From an uncultured Lachnospiraceae bacterium (lineage in GTDB: Bacteria > Bacillota > Clostridia > Lachnospirales > Lachnospiraceae), in assembly GCA_902779445.1 (NCBI GenBank), contig CACZBM010000004.1, positions 1 to 64,000 on the forward strand: a stretch of 64,000 nt of DNA. The letters run 5' to 3'. Under the pieces are notes generated by a model. That model saw only the letters and a list, made by a program, of their open reading frames with translations, was not told the DNA's origin and made no database searches. The position numbers were made by a program, and so were the translations under genes. Of this stretch, positions 16,831-27,527 are shown in pieces. Within the stretch, counting starts at the first letter, position 1. Every line of letters starts with the position of its first letter.

Positions 16831-17874
16831 TTATAGATATAGTGAGAGAGCCATAGTAATCCCTTCACCCTTGGTCTTTTTTACAAGGATCTTAACACTG
16901 CCTCCGGGCATTATTTCAAGCGCTCTTTTTACAGCACTGCGTTCACATACGTTATCACATCCCGTATGCTCATATGCAAAATCCGATCTTTCAAATGCGT
17001 ATTCTTCCGGCAGTGCCATTAATTCTCCCGCACTGTAAAACGAAAGAGGAAGATCGTTTTCAAGAGCAAAACGCTCTATTGCATCCTCCCCCCTCTTTAT
17101 ATCTATTGTGGCTATATCGGATACTGCCGAAAAAGAGATATTGTTATCCCTGAAGAACTCCTCTGCAAACTCTTTTAATACAGCAGGATCTGTATTCTTC
17201 CTGCAGCCTATCCCGAGACACAGGCACTTGGGAATAAGATTCAACGTGACCGGATACTCTTCCCTTATAAATGGTGATAAAAGGATACCCTTATCTAAAG
17301 TGCGGTCACCCGGAACCACGTTTTCCGGAATATCACCCGAAAAGGCTTCTTCACTGCTCCTGTGAATGTCAGAGATAAAACCTATTCTTTCACCCCTTAA
17401 GAGAGCAGAAGAGATCAGCTTTATCTTCCCGGTATCAGCCACCCTATACCCCTTTTCAACTGCCCAGGTATCAGCAGCAAAGACACCGTTAATGTCCGTA
17501 GCTGTGGTAATGACTGCCTCGCCTCCGATAATATCTGCGATCTCACGGGCATATTTGTTACCTCCTCCAATATGACCCGAAAGAACAGGGATCACAAATT
17601 TTCCCAGCTCGTCTATCACGATGACAGCAGGGTCCTTGTCCTTTGCAGCTACGCAAGGTGCAACGGCTCTCACTGCTATCCCCGCTGCACCGATAAAGAC
17701 AATAAGCTCGCTTTGAAAAGCTTTCCTCGTCCAGTCGGAAAGGGCTGTCTCTTTATCAAAGCTGAAGCGATTCCTGACGGTATAACCCCAGCCGTCAGTA
17801 CCGGCAATATGCGAGATCGTTGTATTCAGCTTGTCTCCCCTTTCGGTAAAGGAGATTATATTCACTGTTCCCAT
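16831..17874 (-). CDS. cbiG: Cobalt-precorrin-5A hydrolase
   Basis: About 347 residues. It opens the lactone ring and releases acetaldehyde in the anaerobic pathway. The central domain has IVFIGAAGIAVRAVAP and ELGKFVIPVLSGHIGGGN. The C-terminal domain has LCLGIGCRKNTD and a YEHTGCDNVCERSA-type motif. The start is uncertain: family proteins begin near IISFTERGDKL, so ATG 17874 or GTG 17865 are likelier than ATG 17952, which would overlap the upstream HD-GYP gene. With ATG 17874 the gap to that gene is 25 nt. Confidence 0.92.
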   Translation of the reverse strand: MGTVNIISFTERGDKLNTTISHIAGTDGWGYTVRNRFSFDKETALSDWTRKAFQSELIVFIGAAGIAVRAVAPCVAAKDKDPAVIVIDELGKFVIPVLSGHIGGGNKYAREIADIIGGEAVITTATDINGVFAADTWAVEKGYRVADTGKIKLISSALLRGERIGFISDIHRSSEEAFSGDIPENVVPGDRTLDKGILLSPFIREEYPVTLNLIPKCLCLGIGCRKNTDPAVLKEFAEEFFRDNNISFSAVSDIATIDIKRGEDAIERFALENDLPLSFYSAGELMALPEEYAFERSDFAYEHTGCDNVCERSAVKRALEIMPGGSVKILVKKTKGEGITMALSLYL

Positions 17875-17899
17875 GTGCTCCAAATCCGGCATCTTTGTA

Positions 17900-20248
17900 T
17901 CATGAGATCCTGATATCCGTAAGCGCCACCTGATCTCCTGAAAGTGCCACATATACCTTATCCGGCATATCCTCTGTAACAGTCAGGATATTTTCAATAC
18001 TTATACCCAGGTTCTCTGATCTGACCGTAACGGTATTGCCCTTTCTTTCAGCTTCCACTACGCATTCAAGACCCTGTTTATTCTTTTCCTTCCAGTTCTC
18101 CCAGCCCGGGAATCTTGCACTTTTCTTCATTGCAAACTTATTTTTATAGGGTCTCTCGTCGGTATCATCTTCCCCGTTTATCTTTAACATCTGATACTCT
18201 TCGTAGTTCTCTCCGTTCACCCGGCCGTCACTTGAATTATATAAAATGATATAAGGACAGTGCCAGATGAGATTTGCTCCGGGGTAGCTCATGGTATGGA
18301 AAGCTATCCTCACCCTGCCTTTTATCTCTATTCCATCCGTATATCTTGCCCTCGGCCTGTCTATCTGTATATTGGGAAGATCCGCTTCCAGATGATCTGT
18401 ATAATTTATACGTTCCACGATCCTCGGTATATCTCCGAGAGCCACCGTATCTCCCGTAGGTACTACCGAAATATTATGGATGTGGCAATTCTCTCCCGTA
18501 AGCCCTATATAGGTTGCATTTGAAACGCTGTGGATAGCAATGGTAACCTCTTTTTTACAGCCTTTTCCTTTCATAATGAGTTTCAGATGGTCTTCATAAC
18601 GCCCGGCGATTATCTCATAGCCGGAACCGGCAGCAGCATCTCCCGTGTCCTCTTCCAGCATGTGATCCTCCATCTTTCTCGCTGCCGTGCATATGCTGTT
18701 CTTATCAAACCATATCTCCCCGTATTCCAGATAGTTATAGCTTCCTATTGATTTCTCATCATCATGGATCATCTGGTCATAGGAATCAAAAAGGACGATA
18801 GAGGGCGCACTGAAACCCTCTCCGTTTTCCGATATATCTTCACATTCAAAACTTATCCTCTTAATGACGCTTTCCACCGAAATACCGGTAGATACCTGTT
18901 CCCTGTACTTTCTGCTGGTGATCTCTTTTTCAAGTATCCTAACATAATCCGCGGGATGATCTTTACTCTCATTATCAATGATCTTCACCATCATATCGGC
19001 GAATTCAGGGTCAAATTCATATCCCCCGCCCTTTATGAAAGTCTCCCTCGCCACAAACCTGGGTCTGGCATCCCTGTATCTTTTCTTTGTGGTCATGGTA
19101 ACAAAGGCATCTGCCACCGCGATGATCCTCGCGATCTCAGGTATCTCTTCCCCCTTGAGTCCCTCAGGATATCCTGTACCGTTGTATCTTTCGTGACTGT
19201 AACGCGCACCCTCTCTTAAGTATGGGTATTCCGTGATACTGGACAGTATCTCATCACCTATAATAGGCTTCTGACGCATTACATCATAATCCCACTTTTT
19301 CGGATCCTTTTCGTTTTTTATGACCTTATCCGGAATGCCTATCATTCCTACATCATGGAGCAGGGCAGCATAGTACACCTTTTCAGCATAATCCTTATCC
19401 CTTCCCGCCATCTCTGCTATCTTTTTCGCATATTCCGCTATCCTTATGGAATTTCCCTTTGTGAAATCATCCTTTTTCTCAACCGCAGACACAAAGGCTC
19501 TGGCCGTCTGGTCAAAAAGCCTGTGCATTTTCTCCATTTCCATATCATGAGACCGCACCACCTCTTCATCCAGATCCAGATACATGAATATATACAGAAA
19601 TATGGATACCATGACCATAGCCATATTTACGATGGAGATCCCGTATGTGAATATCTGAATGATGCCACAGATAATGGGTACGAAGATATAAAGGACAAGT
19701 GAGATATATATAAGCCTGCTGAAAGACTTCTTGTAATTTCTGATAACGGTATACTGTAGGATGGGACAAAGGACCGGGATGATATATGCAATAAGGAATC
19801 CGGTTCCCCTGTGATACCTGTTGGCATTATCAAAGTAATAATACAGTCCCGTAAAAGCTGATACTATGGCCATGATCATCCCTGCAAACCCAGCCCTGCC
19901 GGAAAACACAAGCCTGGCCGGAGTAGTTTCAAGACCCCCCTCATTTAACAGCATATCTTCAAGATACAGATTGAAGCCGTAAACGATCCCGCTGGTCAGG
20001 AAGAACACAAAAAAATTGCTCACTCTGACCATCAGATATCCTGTAGGGCCGGGCATTCCGGCATAAACATAGGCCAGCCTGTCAAACCACAGCAGGAAAC
20101 AAGCCGCTGCTTCCATGAAGATGAGCACTCTCTTCCTTTTTACCGAAAGGAATCTTGTATTTATCAACAGGAAAACCAGAATTGCGCATGCTCCGCATAA
20201 AAAGAGCATGATATCCAGCTGGTTTGTCCTAATAAGCTCAAACATCAA
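17900..20248 (-). CDS. Membrane protein with degenerate HD-GYP domain and C-terminal beta modules
   Basis: 782 residues. About seven membrane helices occupy 10-225, then an HD-GYP domain (about 230-410), then 370 residues of beta-rich sequence. The tail appears to contain two related modules, each closing with YIGLTGENCHIHNISVV or YVALSGDQVALTDIRI, which look like concanavalin-type folds. The HD pair is kept (ALLHDVGMIGIPD), but the HDxGK Lys is Met. The downstream ligand His is absent (MRQKPIIGDEIL), HHE is SHE, and DGTGYP is NGTGYP. Loss of c-di-GMP phosphodiesterase activity is likely, so it may sense or bind instead. It is 18 nt from the receiver-protein gene and just upstream of cbiG. 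Confidence 0.85.
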   Translation of the reverse strand: MMFELIRTNQLDIMLFLCGACAILVFLLINTRFLSVKRKRVLIFMEAAACFLLWFDRLAYVYAGMPGPTGYLMVRVSNFFVFFLTSGIVYGFNLYLEDMLLNEGGLETTPARLVFSGRAGFAGMIMAIVSAFTGLYYYFDNANRYHRGTGFLIAYIIPVLCPILQYTVIRNYKKSFSRLIYISLVLYIFVPIICGIIQIFTYGISIVNMAMVMVSIFLYIFMYLDLDEEVVRSHDMEMEKMHRLFDQTARAFVSAVEKKDDFTKGNSIRIAEYAKKIAEMAGRDKDYAEKVYYAALLHDVGMIGIPDKVIKNEKDPKKWDYDVMRQKPIIGDEILSSITEYPYLREGARYSHERYNGTGYPEGLKGEEIPEIARIIAVADAFVTMTTKKRYRDARPRFVARETFIKGGGYEFDPEFADMMVKIIDNESKDHPADYVRILEKEITSRKYREQVSTGISVESVIKRISFECEDISENGEGFSAPSIVLFDSYDQMIHDDEKSIGSYNYLEYGEIWFDKNSICTAARKMEDHMLEEDTGDAAAGSGYEIIAGRYEDHLKLIMKGKGCKKEVTIAIHSVSNATYIGLTGENCHIHNISVVPTGDTVALGDIPRIVERINYTDHLEADLPNIQIDRPRARYTDGIEIKGRVRIAFHTMSYPGANLIWHCPYIILYNSSDGRVNGENYEEYQMLKINGEDDTDERPYKNKFAMKKSARFPGWENWKEKNKQGLECVVEAERKGNTVTVRSENLGISIENILTVTEDMPDKVYVALSGDQVALTDIRIS

Positions 20249-20266
20249 TCCGTCTCCTTGAAATAT

Positions 20267-21025
20267 CTATTTATGCAGAATAAAGTATTCCTGGAGATTT
20301 TTCAGAAGTTCCTCCTTCTGTATCCCCTTTAAGAAGTACCCTTCAGGCTTTAATGCCACTACAGCCATAACACTCTGCTTATCACCCTTTCCCGTAAGAA
20401 ACATTACAGGAATATTACAGGTGTCCGGATCGCTCCGGAGCATTTCCAGAACCTGGGGACCGCTCGTCACCGGCATTTCGTGATCCAGGAGTATGAGATC
20501 CACCTTATTTTTCCCAAGCCACTTAATGGCCTGAAGCCCTGAATTCGCCATGGCAACCTTGTATGTTCCCTTGAGCCATTCCCTTACCATGGTGAGATAC
20601 TGTGCATCATCATCCACCACCAGTATGCTTTTCTTAAATTCTCCTGCAGCCGCTTTCTCCAGGTATTCCGTTGCAGTCTGTGCAAACTCTGCGTTATCAA
20701 CGGGCCTGTAAAAAGTCTTATAGATCAGGGATCCGGGAATGTAGTCCAGAACATCTTTCAGATCCCGCTGCTCTCCCACCAGGATCATTTCCAGTTCCCT
20801 TTCCTTCATCGCATCAGTAAGGAAATGAAGTACACTCTCATCCGGCTGTCCGCCTTCCTCGAGATACAGTGTCACTAAAGAAGCGTTATCGATATTCTTA
20901 TTGATCCCGTTAACTGTCCATGGTACAAAATCACAGTTAACACCTGCGTCCTTTACCTTCTTCACAAGAACACGTATGATAAATGACTCTTTCTCTCCTA
21001 TAAAGATCATCCTGTTCTCAGACAT
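20267..21025 (-). CDS. Response regulator with pseudo-receiver and receiver domains
   Basis: 252 residues. The C-terminal half (about 130-252) is a receiver with SILVVDDDAQYL, phospho-acceptor Asp in DLILLDHEMPV, MFLTGKGD and the conserved Lys in YFLKG. The N-terminal half resembles a receiver without the acidic pocket. There is no DNA-binding output, so it probably works by protein contact with the kinase upstream (16 nt away) or the HD-GYP protein downstream (18 nt). Confidence 0.85.
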   Translation of the reverse strand: MSENRMIFIGEKESFIIRVLVKKVKDAGVNCDFVPWTVNGINKNIDNASLVTLYLEEGGQPDESVLHFLTDAMKERELEMILVGEQRDLKDVLDYIPGSLIYKTFYRPVDNAEFAQTATEYLEKAAAGEFKKSILVVDDDAQYLTMVREWLKGTYKVAMANSGLQAIKWLGKNKVDLILLDHEMPVTSGPQVLEMLRSDPDTCNIPVMFLTGKGDKQSVMAVVALKPEGYFLKGIQKEELLKNLQEYFILHK

Positions 21026-21041
21026 TTTTCCTCCACACGGG

Positions 21042-24000
21042 CTACTCTCTTATGAGTGCTTCCATTCCATCCCAGTCAAACAGTCTCAGCATCTTTTCCA
21101 GTTCTTTCATCTTTTTATCATCTTCCGGAGGCATACGGTACTGCTTAAGGTCATTTAAGATCATTTCCACAGAATCATAATCCATCTGTGGTATCACATC
21201 TTTAAGGGCTTCATATGCTTCTTTCAGATCACCCTCCGGTATCATTTCCTTATTGTTATCTTCCGCATTCTCACGGAGTCTTGACAGCTTTTCCCTATAG
21301 TCTTCATAGTCCGCAAGAAGAAGCCCTGTATTCTCATTTATAAATTTCATATCCTCTTTATTGCCGGCATCTTCCAGTTCTTCAGCAAGCTTTGAAAGCT
21401 CCGATGCGCCGATTATCCTTGCGGAACTCTTCAAAGAGTGGACCTTAATAGTATAAAGCCTTACATTACCGCTGTCATATGCATTTTTAATGACTCTGGT
21501 ATTTTCATCAATAGTGTCAAGGAACAGATTGAGTGCAAAGATAAAGTTTGTAATACCTCCGGAATTCCTGATACCCTCGGACACGTCAATACCTGCTGTC
21601 TTATATATCCACATCATTTCTTCAGGCATCTCCGTAAGCTCTTCCACCGCTTCGACTTCTGATGGCTTTTCCATCATCTCCTCAGGCAGATGCTTCATAA
21701 TGGTACTTTCCAGGGTCTCGGTATCTATGGGTTTTGAAAGATATCCGTTAAATCCTCTGGAGGTATAGAACTCTTCACCGGCCGAGGAATTGGCTGTAAG
21801 GGCATAGACCGGCAGATCCGGATAATTCTTTCTGATCTCCGCCACTGTCTCTACCCCGTCCATTCCCGGCATCATATGGTCAAGAAGTACAATGTTAAAG
21901 TTTGTATCCTTTATCTTTTCCAGACATTCTTCACCGCTTGAAGCCGTGGACACAAATACCTTTGTGCCCTTCAGGAGTCCCTTGATGACATTTAAGTTCA
22001 TAGCATTATCATCAACCACCAGTACATCCGCATCAGGAGCTATGAACTTTGGAACATAAGGTCCTCCGGAGCCTGATTCATCATGCTCCATGAATATGCC
22101 TATAGGTGTCTTGTCTATGATCTTCTGATCAAGTATAAGGATGAATTCCGACCCCTTGCCGTACTCACTCTCACAGGTAAGGCTTCCTCCCATAAGCTCC
22201 GCAAATTTCCTGGATATATCAAGTCCCAGTCCTGTTCCCTGTATTCCGCTGTTCTTCTGTTCATCCAGTCGTTCATAGGCGGTAAAGAGTTTTTCCCTGT
22301 CCTCATCCTTAACGCCCATTCCGGTATCTTTTACGGAAAATCTGATCTTACAATCCTTATCTACCCTTTCCTCCATGGAAACGTAAAGCGCAAATCCGCC
22401 TGTTTCAGTGTATTTAACAGCATTGGTCAAAAGATTGAGAACTATCTGCTTGATCTTTCCCATATCCCCGTACAGTTTTTTCGGCAGCAGTTCATCGATC
22501 ACCACCTCAAAGATCAGTTCTTTTTCTGTACCCTTCACTCTTATCATGGAAACGATAGATCTCAACATATCCTGGGTATCGTATTCCTGTTCCACGAGAT
22601 GCATCTTTCCCGATTCGATCTTTGACATATCAAGGAGATCATTTATAAGGGAAAGAAGGGACTCGGATGCATTTCTGATATCCATTGCATAATTCATCAT
22701 GGATACGAAATAGGGCTTGGGAACTCCTGTGGCATCCTCTCTCATGACCATTTCATTCATTCCCATGATGGTATTTATGGGGGTCCTGATCTCATGGGAC
22801 ATATTGGCGAGGAATCTGGATTTTGCGGTATTTGCTCTTTCAGCCTCTTCCTTTGCCCTCATTATTTCATAATACTGACTCTGGATAACGGTCTTCTTTA
22901 AGACTCTCCATACTATAAATCCCGAAGCCAGCGCCACCAGCAGTATGAGGATGAGACGGATAACAGACATCTCGAGAAGCTGTGGCATCTTATTTATCTG
23001 ATACTCTTCATGGAGAAACTCATATCCACCGTGTCCGTTGCTCACCCTTATATGGAGGACATAGTCTCCGGTGGGAAGATTAGTGTACTCCAGAGGCTGC
23101 AGCTCGCTTCTCCTGACGGTCAGTCCCTCGCTTCCCTTTCCTTCAATATATACCTGGACCTCAGGGTTCAGAAGGGAATAATCCATAACCGCCGCGTTTA
23201 TCCTGATCCTTCCTTTTGAGGCGGGAATGGAATATACACCGTTGCTATCGGGAAGTATCTCCTTATTATCACAGTATACAGAGCTCAGGGCTGCTTTTAC
23301 CGGCACAGACATATCGGTAAACATGTTCATATTTACCTTGCAGATACCACTTCTTCCGGGGATATAGAGATATCCCGACTCATCTGCATCCATATAGCCC
23401 TGGGCAGTGGGAGTACTGGTAAGCCCGTTATCCATGTTATAGAGTCTGTAGTCATCCACACGGTCATTCAACATATCTTCGATACTCTCGATGTAAATAC
23501 CGTATGAGGAAGTGATCCACATATTACCGCTTTTATCGGTATAAAGATCATAATTATTGTTATAAGGGAAAGTGGCTACATGGGTGATAATGCCGTCCTT
23601 CATATACTCTATGGAGTTCGATGTGACGATCCAGAAAACTCCCCTCTTCTCATCCCTTTTGATCCTTAAGACAATGTCACTCGTAAGACCGTCATCTCTG
23701 CCGATATTAATGATCCCTTCATCCTCTATCACATATATGCCGTCTCCGTCAGAACAAGCAAAAATAGCTCCTCTGTTCGCTTCTTCCACGGAAAGAATGG
23801 TGGCGTTTTTGATGCCTTCCTTTACTCCGTATGTTTTAACGACCTTTCCGTCTTTGATAACGGTAACACCGGCATTTGAACCGGTACATACCCTGCCGTC
23901 GTTTAAGACGCTCACACATCTTATCTCATTATCAGGCATTCCGTTTTTAGTGGAATAACCGGTGATCTTCCCGTCTTCTGAAATGTTTAAAAGCCCCAGA

Positions 24001-25271
24001 TCCCCTGTGTACGTCCCGATCCAGAGGTCATTTTTGTTGCCTCTCTTAATACAGCGGATACGCGCATCTCCTAAGTATTCCGTGAGTTCATTCGTTACCG
24101 GGAGATCATTCTTATCAATGATCCGCAGTCCGTTATCCGTACCCACATAGAGCTCATCCTTATACATACAGGTAGCATTGACCACTTCCTCCGGCAGTCC
24201 CGCTTTATGGGAAAGGTTAATGAAATTATCTGCAACGATCTTCATGATCCCCTGAGTTGAGGACGCAAACCACATATTTCCCTGATAATCAGATGTCATC
24301 ATTTCTATCCCGCTGTTAAAGGGGATGTCATCAAGGACTTTTATCTTTCTTTCCCTGTCCAGATACCCTGCCTCACTGATGGAAGAGATCCAGATCTTTC
24401 CGCAGTCATAACTGATCCAGTGTACATTAGTGATAGGTGCGGTGGAGATCTTCTCAAGCTTGTCTTTTCCGTCTCCGAACCGACCGTAGTACATCACATC
24501 ACCTGCAGTACCGAGATAGATGAACCCCGGATTATTCGGATCAACTTTGATAGCTGTTATCTTTTCGATACCCAGATCCTCGGAAGTATAAAACTCTTTA
24601 ACGGCCCTGTTTTCGATCATAAAGATCTTTCCGCTATTTGTCTGTCCGTATATTCTGCCGTTGGAGTCCGAATCCATCCTTAAGATCCGCTCTCCATTGA
24701 CCCTTTTATCGTTGATCGGATTTAACTTCATATCCTGATCTATATAACATGCTCCGGTGGCCGTACCCACATAGATGTTTTCATCCCTGTCCTCCGCAAA
24801 AGTCCTGATGGATGAAGACGGAAGCCCCTCTTTATATGTGATATGGATCTTTTCATTCCCGTCTATGACAACCACACCGTTATCATTTGTTCCGACCCAT
24901 ATCCTTCCCTTACTGTCCTCGAAAAGCCCACGGCCGTTGGTCATCCCGCTGTTCGTGTCCAGTCTCGTAAAGTTATTTCCGTCATACCGGATGATGCCAC
25001 TATAGCATCCGAGCCATACATATCCGTCCGAAGAGCACAGTATGTAATTGGCATCCGAAGTGGGAAGTCCGTTACCGGCATCATAGATCTTTGACGAATA
25101 CCCGACGTTATTTATCTGATCCGTAACCGCATATCCGCCCCCAAAGGGAAGCTCATTTCCATAGGTACTCGAATAAGCGGCAAAGACCGGAACAGTCAAA
25201 ATGCCGGAAAGTATCAGGATAACAAAGAAACTTGCTGCCTTATATATGGTTTTTCCGATCTTCAGCTGCAT
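21042..25271 (-). CDS. Hybrid sensor kinase: beta-propeller, Y_Y_Y, HisKA, HATPase, receiver, Hpt
   Basis: 1409 residues. A signal/membrane segment (about 12-32) precedes two-component-regulator propeller repeats over about 40-660, with many W-(I/V)-G-T/S and DGxVWxG strands. A Y_Y_Y-like domain and a membrane helix (about 770-790) follow. The phospho-acceptor is His826 in [13 protein letters not shown]. The ATPase has [13 protein letters not shown] and [12 protein letters not shown]. The receiver has Asp1131 in [13 protein letters not shown]. The Hpt domain has His1278 in [13 protein letters not shown]. The propeller, predicted to be extracellular, resembles polysaccharide-sensing hybrid kinases, but the ligand is unknown. 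It is 9 nt from the HD-GYP gene. Confidence 0.93.
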   Translation of the reverse strand: MQLKIGKTIYKAASFFVILILSGILTVPVFAAYSSTYGNELPFGGGYAVTDQINNVGYSSKIYDAGNGLPTSDANYILCSSDGYVWLGCYSGIIRYDGNNFTRLDTNSGMTNGRGLFEDSKGRIWVGTNDNGVVVIDGNEKIHITYKEGLPSSSIRTFAEDRDENIYVGTATGACYIDQDMKLNPINDKRVNGERILRMDSDSNGRIYGQTNSGKIFMIENRAVKEFYTSEDLGIEKITAIKVDPNNPGFIYLGTAGDVMYYGRFGDGKDKLEKISTAPITNVHWISYDCGKIWISSISEAGYLDRERKIKVLDDIPFNSGIEMMTSDYQGNMWFASSTQGIMKIVADNFINLSHKAGLPEEVVNATCMYKDELYVGTDNGLRIIDKNDLPVTNELTEYLGDARIRCIKRGNKNDLWIGTYTGDLGLLNISEDGKITGYSTKNGMPDNEIRCVSVLNDGRVCTGSNAGVTVIKDGKVVKTYGVKEGIKNATILSVEEANRGAIFACSDGDGIYVIEDEGIINIGRDDGLTSDIVLRIKRDEKRGVFWIVTSNSIEYMKDGIITHVATFPYNNNYDLYTDKSGNMWITSSYGIYIESIEDMLNDRVDDYRLYNMDNGLTSTPTAQGYMDADESGYLYIPGRSGICKVNMNMFTDMSVPVKAALSSVYCDNKEILPDSNGVYSIPASKGRIRINAAVMDYSLLNPEVQVYIEGKGSEGLTVRRSELQPLEYTNLPTGDYVLHIRVSNGHGGYEFLHEEYQINKMPQLLEMSVIRLILILLVALASGFIVWRVLKKTVIQSQYYEIMRAKEEAERANTAKSRFLANMSHEIRTPINTIMGMNEMVMREDATGVPKPYFVSMMNYAMDIRNASESLLSLINDLLDMSKIESGKMHLVEQEYDTQDMLRSIVSMIRVKGTEKELIFEVVIDELLPKKLYGDMGKIKQIVLNLLTNAVKYTETGGFALYVSMEERVDKDCKIRFSVKDTGMGVKDEDREKLFTAYERLDEQKNSGIQGTGLGLDISRKFAELMGGSLTCESEYGKGSEFILILDQKIIDKTPIGIFMEHDESGSGGPYVPKFIAPDADVLVVDDNAMNLNVIKGLLKGTKVFVSTASSGEECLEKIKDTNFNIVLLDHMMPGMDGVETVAEIRKNYPDLPVYALTANSSAGEEFYTSRGFNGYLSKPIDTETLESTIMKHLPEEMMEKPSEVEAVEELTEMPEEMMWIYKTAGIDVSEGIRNSGGITNFIFALNLFLDTIDENTRVIKNAYDSGNVRLYTIKVHSLKSSARIIGASELSKLAEELEDAGNKEDMKFINENTGLLLADYEDYREKLSRLRENAEDNNKEMIPEGDLKEAYEALKDVIPQMDYDSVEMILNDLKQYRMPPEDDKKMKELEKMLRLFDWDGMEALIRE

Positions 25272-25280
25272 ACTGTCCTC

Positions 25281-27404
25281 TCACATCGGCCTGTTGTACT
25301 TCCTCAGGATCACCTTGACTTCAGAAAGGGCCTCCATAAATACTTCCACGCATTTGGGATCAAACTGGGTTCCCTTTCCTTCTTCCAGAATAGCTAATGA
25401 CTTTTCAAGAGAAAAAGCCGGCTTATATACCCTGGGGGAAGTCAGGGCATCAAATACATCCGCGACTGCCATTATTCTGGCGGAAAGAGGGATCACTTCA
25501 CCGTGTATCCCTTCAGGATAGCCCTTACCATCCCATCTCTCATGATGGTATCCCGCCATATTTCTGGCTTCCTTCAGATAGTTATCGCCTTCAACGGTAC
25601 TGATGGCGTTTTCCATTATCCTCTTTCCCGCTGCCGCATGGGTCTTCATGATCTCATATTCCTCATCCGTAAGCTTGCCGGGCTTATTCAACACCTCATC
25701 CGGAATATGGATCTTCCCTATGTCATGAAGAGGAGCTGAACGCACAACGTCCGAGATGAACTTCGGTGTGATCTTCCCGGCATAATAGCCCTTTGCTTTT
25801 AACCCCTCCACTATGATCTTTACATAGGCCGCGGTCTTCTGTACATGGGCTCCCGTATCTGAATCCCTGCTTTCAACCAGATCCGCCATTGTAACTATAA
25901 GACCGTCCTGCATCTTGAATGTGGATTCAGAAAGCTTTCTGATACTGCGCATCTGCTCAGCCTGATTCTTTGTCAGTCTTTCAGCAGACAGATACAGGTT
26001 CTCGATCTCGTCTCCGGTCTGTATACCCAGTTTCCTGAAGGTTTTGACATCTTCATCCATAGCTTCCTGTGTATCTCTGCTGTCAGCTAGCTTCTCCATT
26101 GATCTCGCAATGGAATTGATGGGAAAGATAAGCTGGTAATCTGTGAGCCAGATGATAAATACACATAACAGGATGAAGAATCCCAGGAAAATAGTGGACA
26201 TTTCCGCAAAAAAGCTTATAGTACTCATGTGGAGTTTCTCCATATTCACATCCGCAAAAACATAGCAGACGCACCTGTAATTTGAATCATATACAGGCAC
26301 AGCCGCAGTAATGAGGTATCCGTATCTGTCATTGGAGACTATGGGATCGATCTTCTTTCCCTCCAGAAGATCCAGAAGATATGGCTCAAATCCGCGTTCT
26401 ATCGGGACAATGGTACCTATCTCCTCCGCAGGTACGTCTTCGGTATCAAAGTCAAAGACCACCCGGTTTCCCTCTGCCTCTACCCTGTATACGTAGAGAA
26501 AGGCAATCTCTTCGGAACTCCTGAATATCTTTTCAAGGAGATCCCTGGTATCCCTGTAATCATCCAGGTTCCCCCTAGTCTCCAGATATTCATCCACCCG
26601 GTCTCCGTCAATAACTTCCGCAGCCAGATTTGCTATTCCCGTAGCAAGCTCGGCTTCTTCATTTGTCACGGTCTTTCTATGGATATTTACGCCTATAACG
26701 GAATATAAAAGAGCGATCACCGTCATAGAGAACATAAATATAAAAAGGACTTTTGTTCTTAAAGATATGACTCTGGTCCTTGACCTCGATTTCTCTTTCT
26801 CGGAATCCTCAGCTTCCTCGGTGGGATTCTGAAGCCACATTTTGAATTTCAGTAATTCTTTATATCTGTCAGGAATAAAATGAACAATAAGAAGCGCCAG
26901 AATACATGACACAAGCTTATCCGGAAAATCCGTGATAAGTGCTGAAAAAACGTGTGACAGGAAATAACTTACCTTGCCGGTCCCGAAGATCATTCCGGTG
27001 AAATATTCCGTATCGGGAGCCAGTCCTTCAACAAACCACGGGATAACAGAACCGACCCCTCCTCCTAAGAGAGTGAATGTTCCCACCATTGCTGCCACTC
27101 CGGGTATCTTTTTATGTATTTTCCGCTCAGCAAAAAAAGCTGCGGAAAAACCGATCATCACATTGATAACCCTGTAATAAACAGCTGTAGGATCCGTAAT
27201 ACTCTTAATAGTATTGGTGGCAAATCCCACGATGACTCCGGGAAGATAACCTCCCAGCATGGCTACCGACACCGTTCCTACAGTGTCAAGGTAAAGAGGG
27301 AGTTTAAAAAAAGACACGATTGAGCTCAGGAGTATATTTAGGGCAACGCCCAGACAGCATATGAAAATAGCGGATATATTTGATCTCTTCTTAAACAGGT
27401 TCAT
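25281..27404 (-). CDS. HD-GYP c-di-GMP phosphodiesterase with an ECF-S-like membrane domain
   Basis: 707 residues. Residues about 1-195 form five or six helices resembling an ECF transporter S component (LDTVGTVSVAMLGGYLPGVIVG). A further pair of helices (about 215-235 and 400-425) encloses a 160-residue extracytoplasmic sensor domain. A HAMP-like linker follows. The HD-GYP domain (about 515-700) has all marks intact: APLHDIGKIHIPD, MKTHAAAGKRIM, GYHHERWDGKGYPEG. It should degrade c-di-GMP in response to an external or membrane signal. It is the first gene of the 11-gene minus-strand array. Confidence 0.9.
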   Translation of the reverse strand: MNLFKKRSNISAIFICCLGVALNILLSSIVSFFKLPLYLDTVGTVSVAMLGGYLPGVIVGFATNTIKSITDPTAVYYRVINVMIGFSAAFFAERKIHKKIPGVAAMVGTFTLLGGGVGSVIPWFVEGLAPDTEYFTGMIFGTGKVSYFLSHVFSALITDFPDKLVSCILALLIVHFIPDRYKELLKFKMWLQNPTEEAEDSEKEKSRSRTRVISLRTKVLFIFMFSMTVIALLYSVIGVNIHRKTVTNEEAELATGIANLAAEVIDGDRVDEYLETRGNLDDYRDTRDLLEKIFRSSEEIAFLYVYRVEAEGNRVVFDFDTEDVPAEEIGTIVPIERGFEPYLLDLLEGKKIDPIVSNDRYGYLITAAVPVYDSNYRCVCYVFADVNMEKLHMSTISFFAEMSTIFLGFFILLCVFIIWLTDYQLIFPINSIARSMEKLADSRDTQEAMDEDVKTFRKLGIQTGDEIENLYLSAERLTKNQAEQMRSIRKLSESTFKMQDGLIVTMADLVESRDSDTGAHVQKTAAYVKIIVEGLKAKGYYAGKITPKFISDVVRSAPLHDIGKIHIPDEVLNKPGKLTDEEYEIMKTHAAAGKRIMENAISTVEGDNYLKEARNMAGYHHERWDGKGYPEGIHGEVIPLSARIMAVADVFDALTSPRVYKPAFSLEKSLAILEEGKGTQFDPKCVEVFMEALSEVKVILRKYNRPM

Positions 27405-27438
27405 AAGTATACTCTCCTCCGCATTTTCGGAAAGCTCT

Positions 27439-27462
27439 CAGGTATTTTACCATATTTACCTG
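27439..27462. promoter_or_regulatory. Interrupted palindrome upstream of the HD-GYP gene
   Basis: CAGGTA and TACCTG are separated by 12 nt that contain another TACC and a TAAAAT -10-like box on the minus strand. It lies 35-58 nt upstream of the start at 27404. It is a candidate operator overlapping a weak promoter. Confidence 0.35.
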
Positions 27463-27483
27463 CTGTTTACTATAAAAATAAGG

Positions 27484-27510
27484 AAAGAGGCCGCATGTCG
27501 CAGCCTCTTT
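27484..27510 (-). terminator. Intrinsic terminator of the microcompartment operon
   Basis: An 11-bp stem (AAAGAGGCTGC / GCGGCCTCTTT on the minus strand, one G-U) with a 5-nt loop is followed by TTTCCTTATTTTTA. It lies 18 nt beyond the stop of the mutarotase gene. Confidence 0.85.
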
Positions 27511-27527
27511 AGTCTGTTTCATATTCT

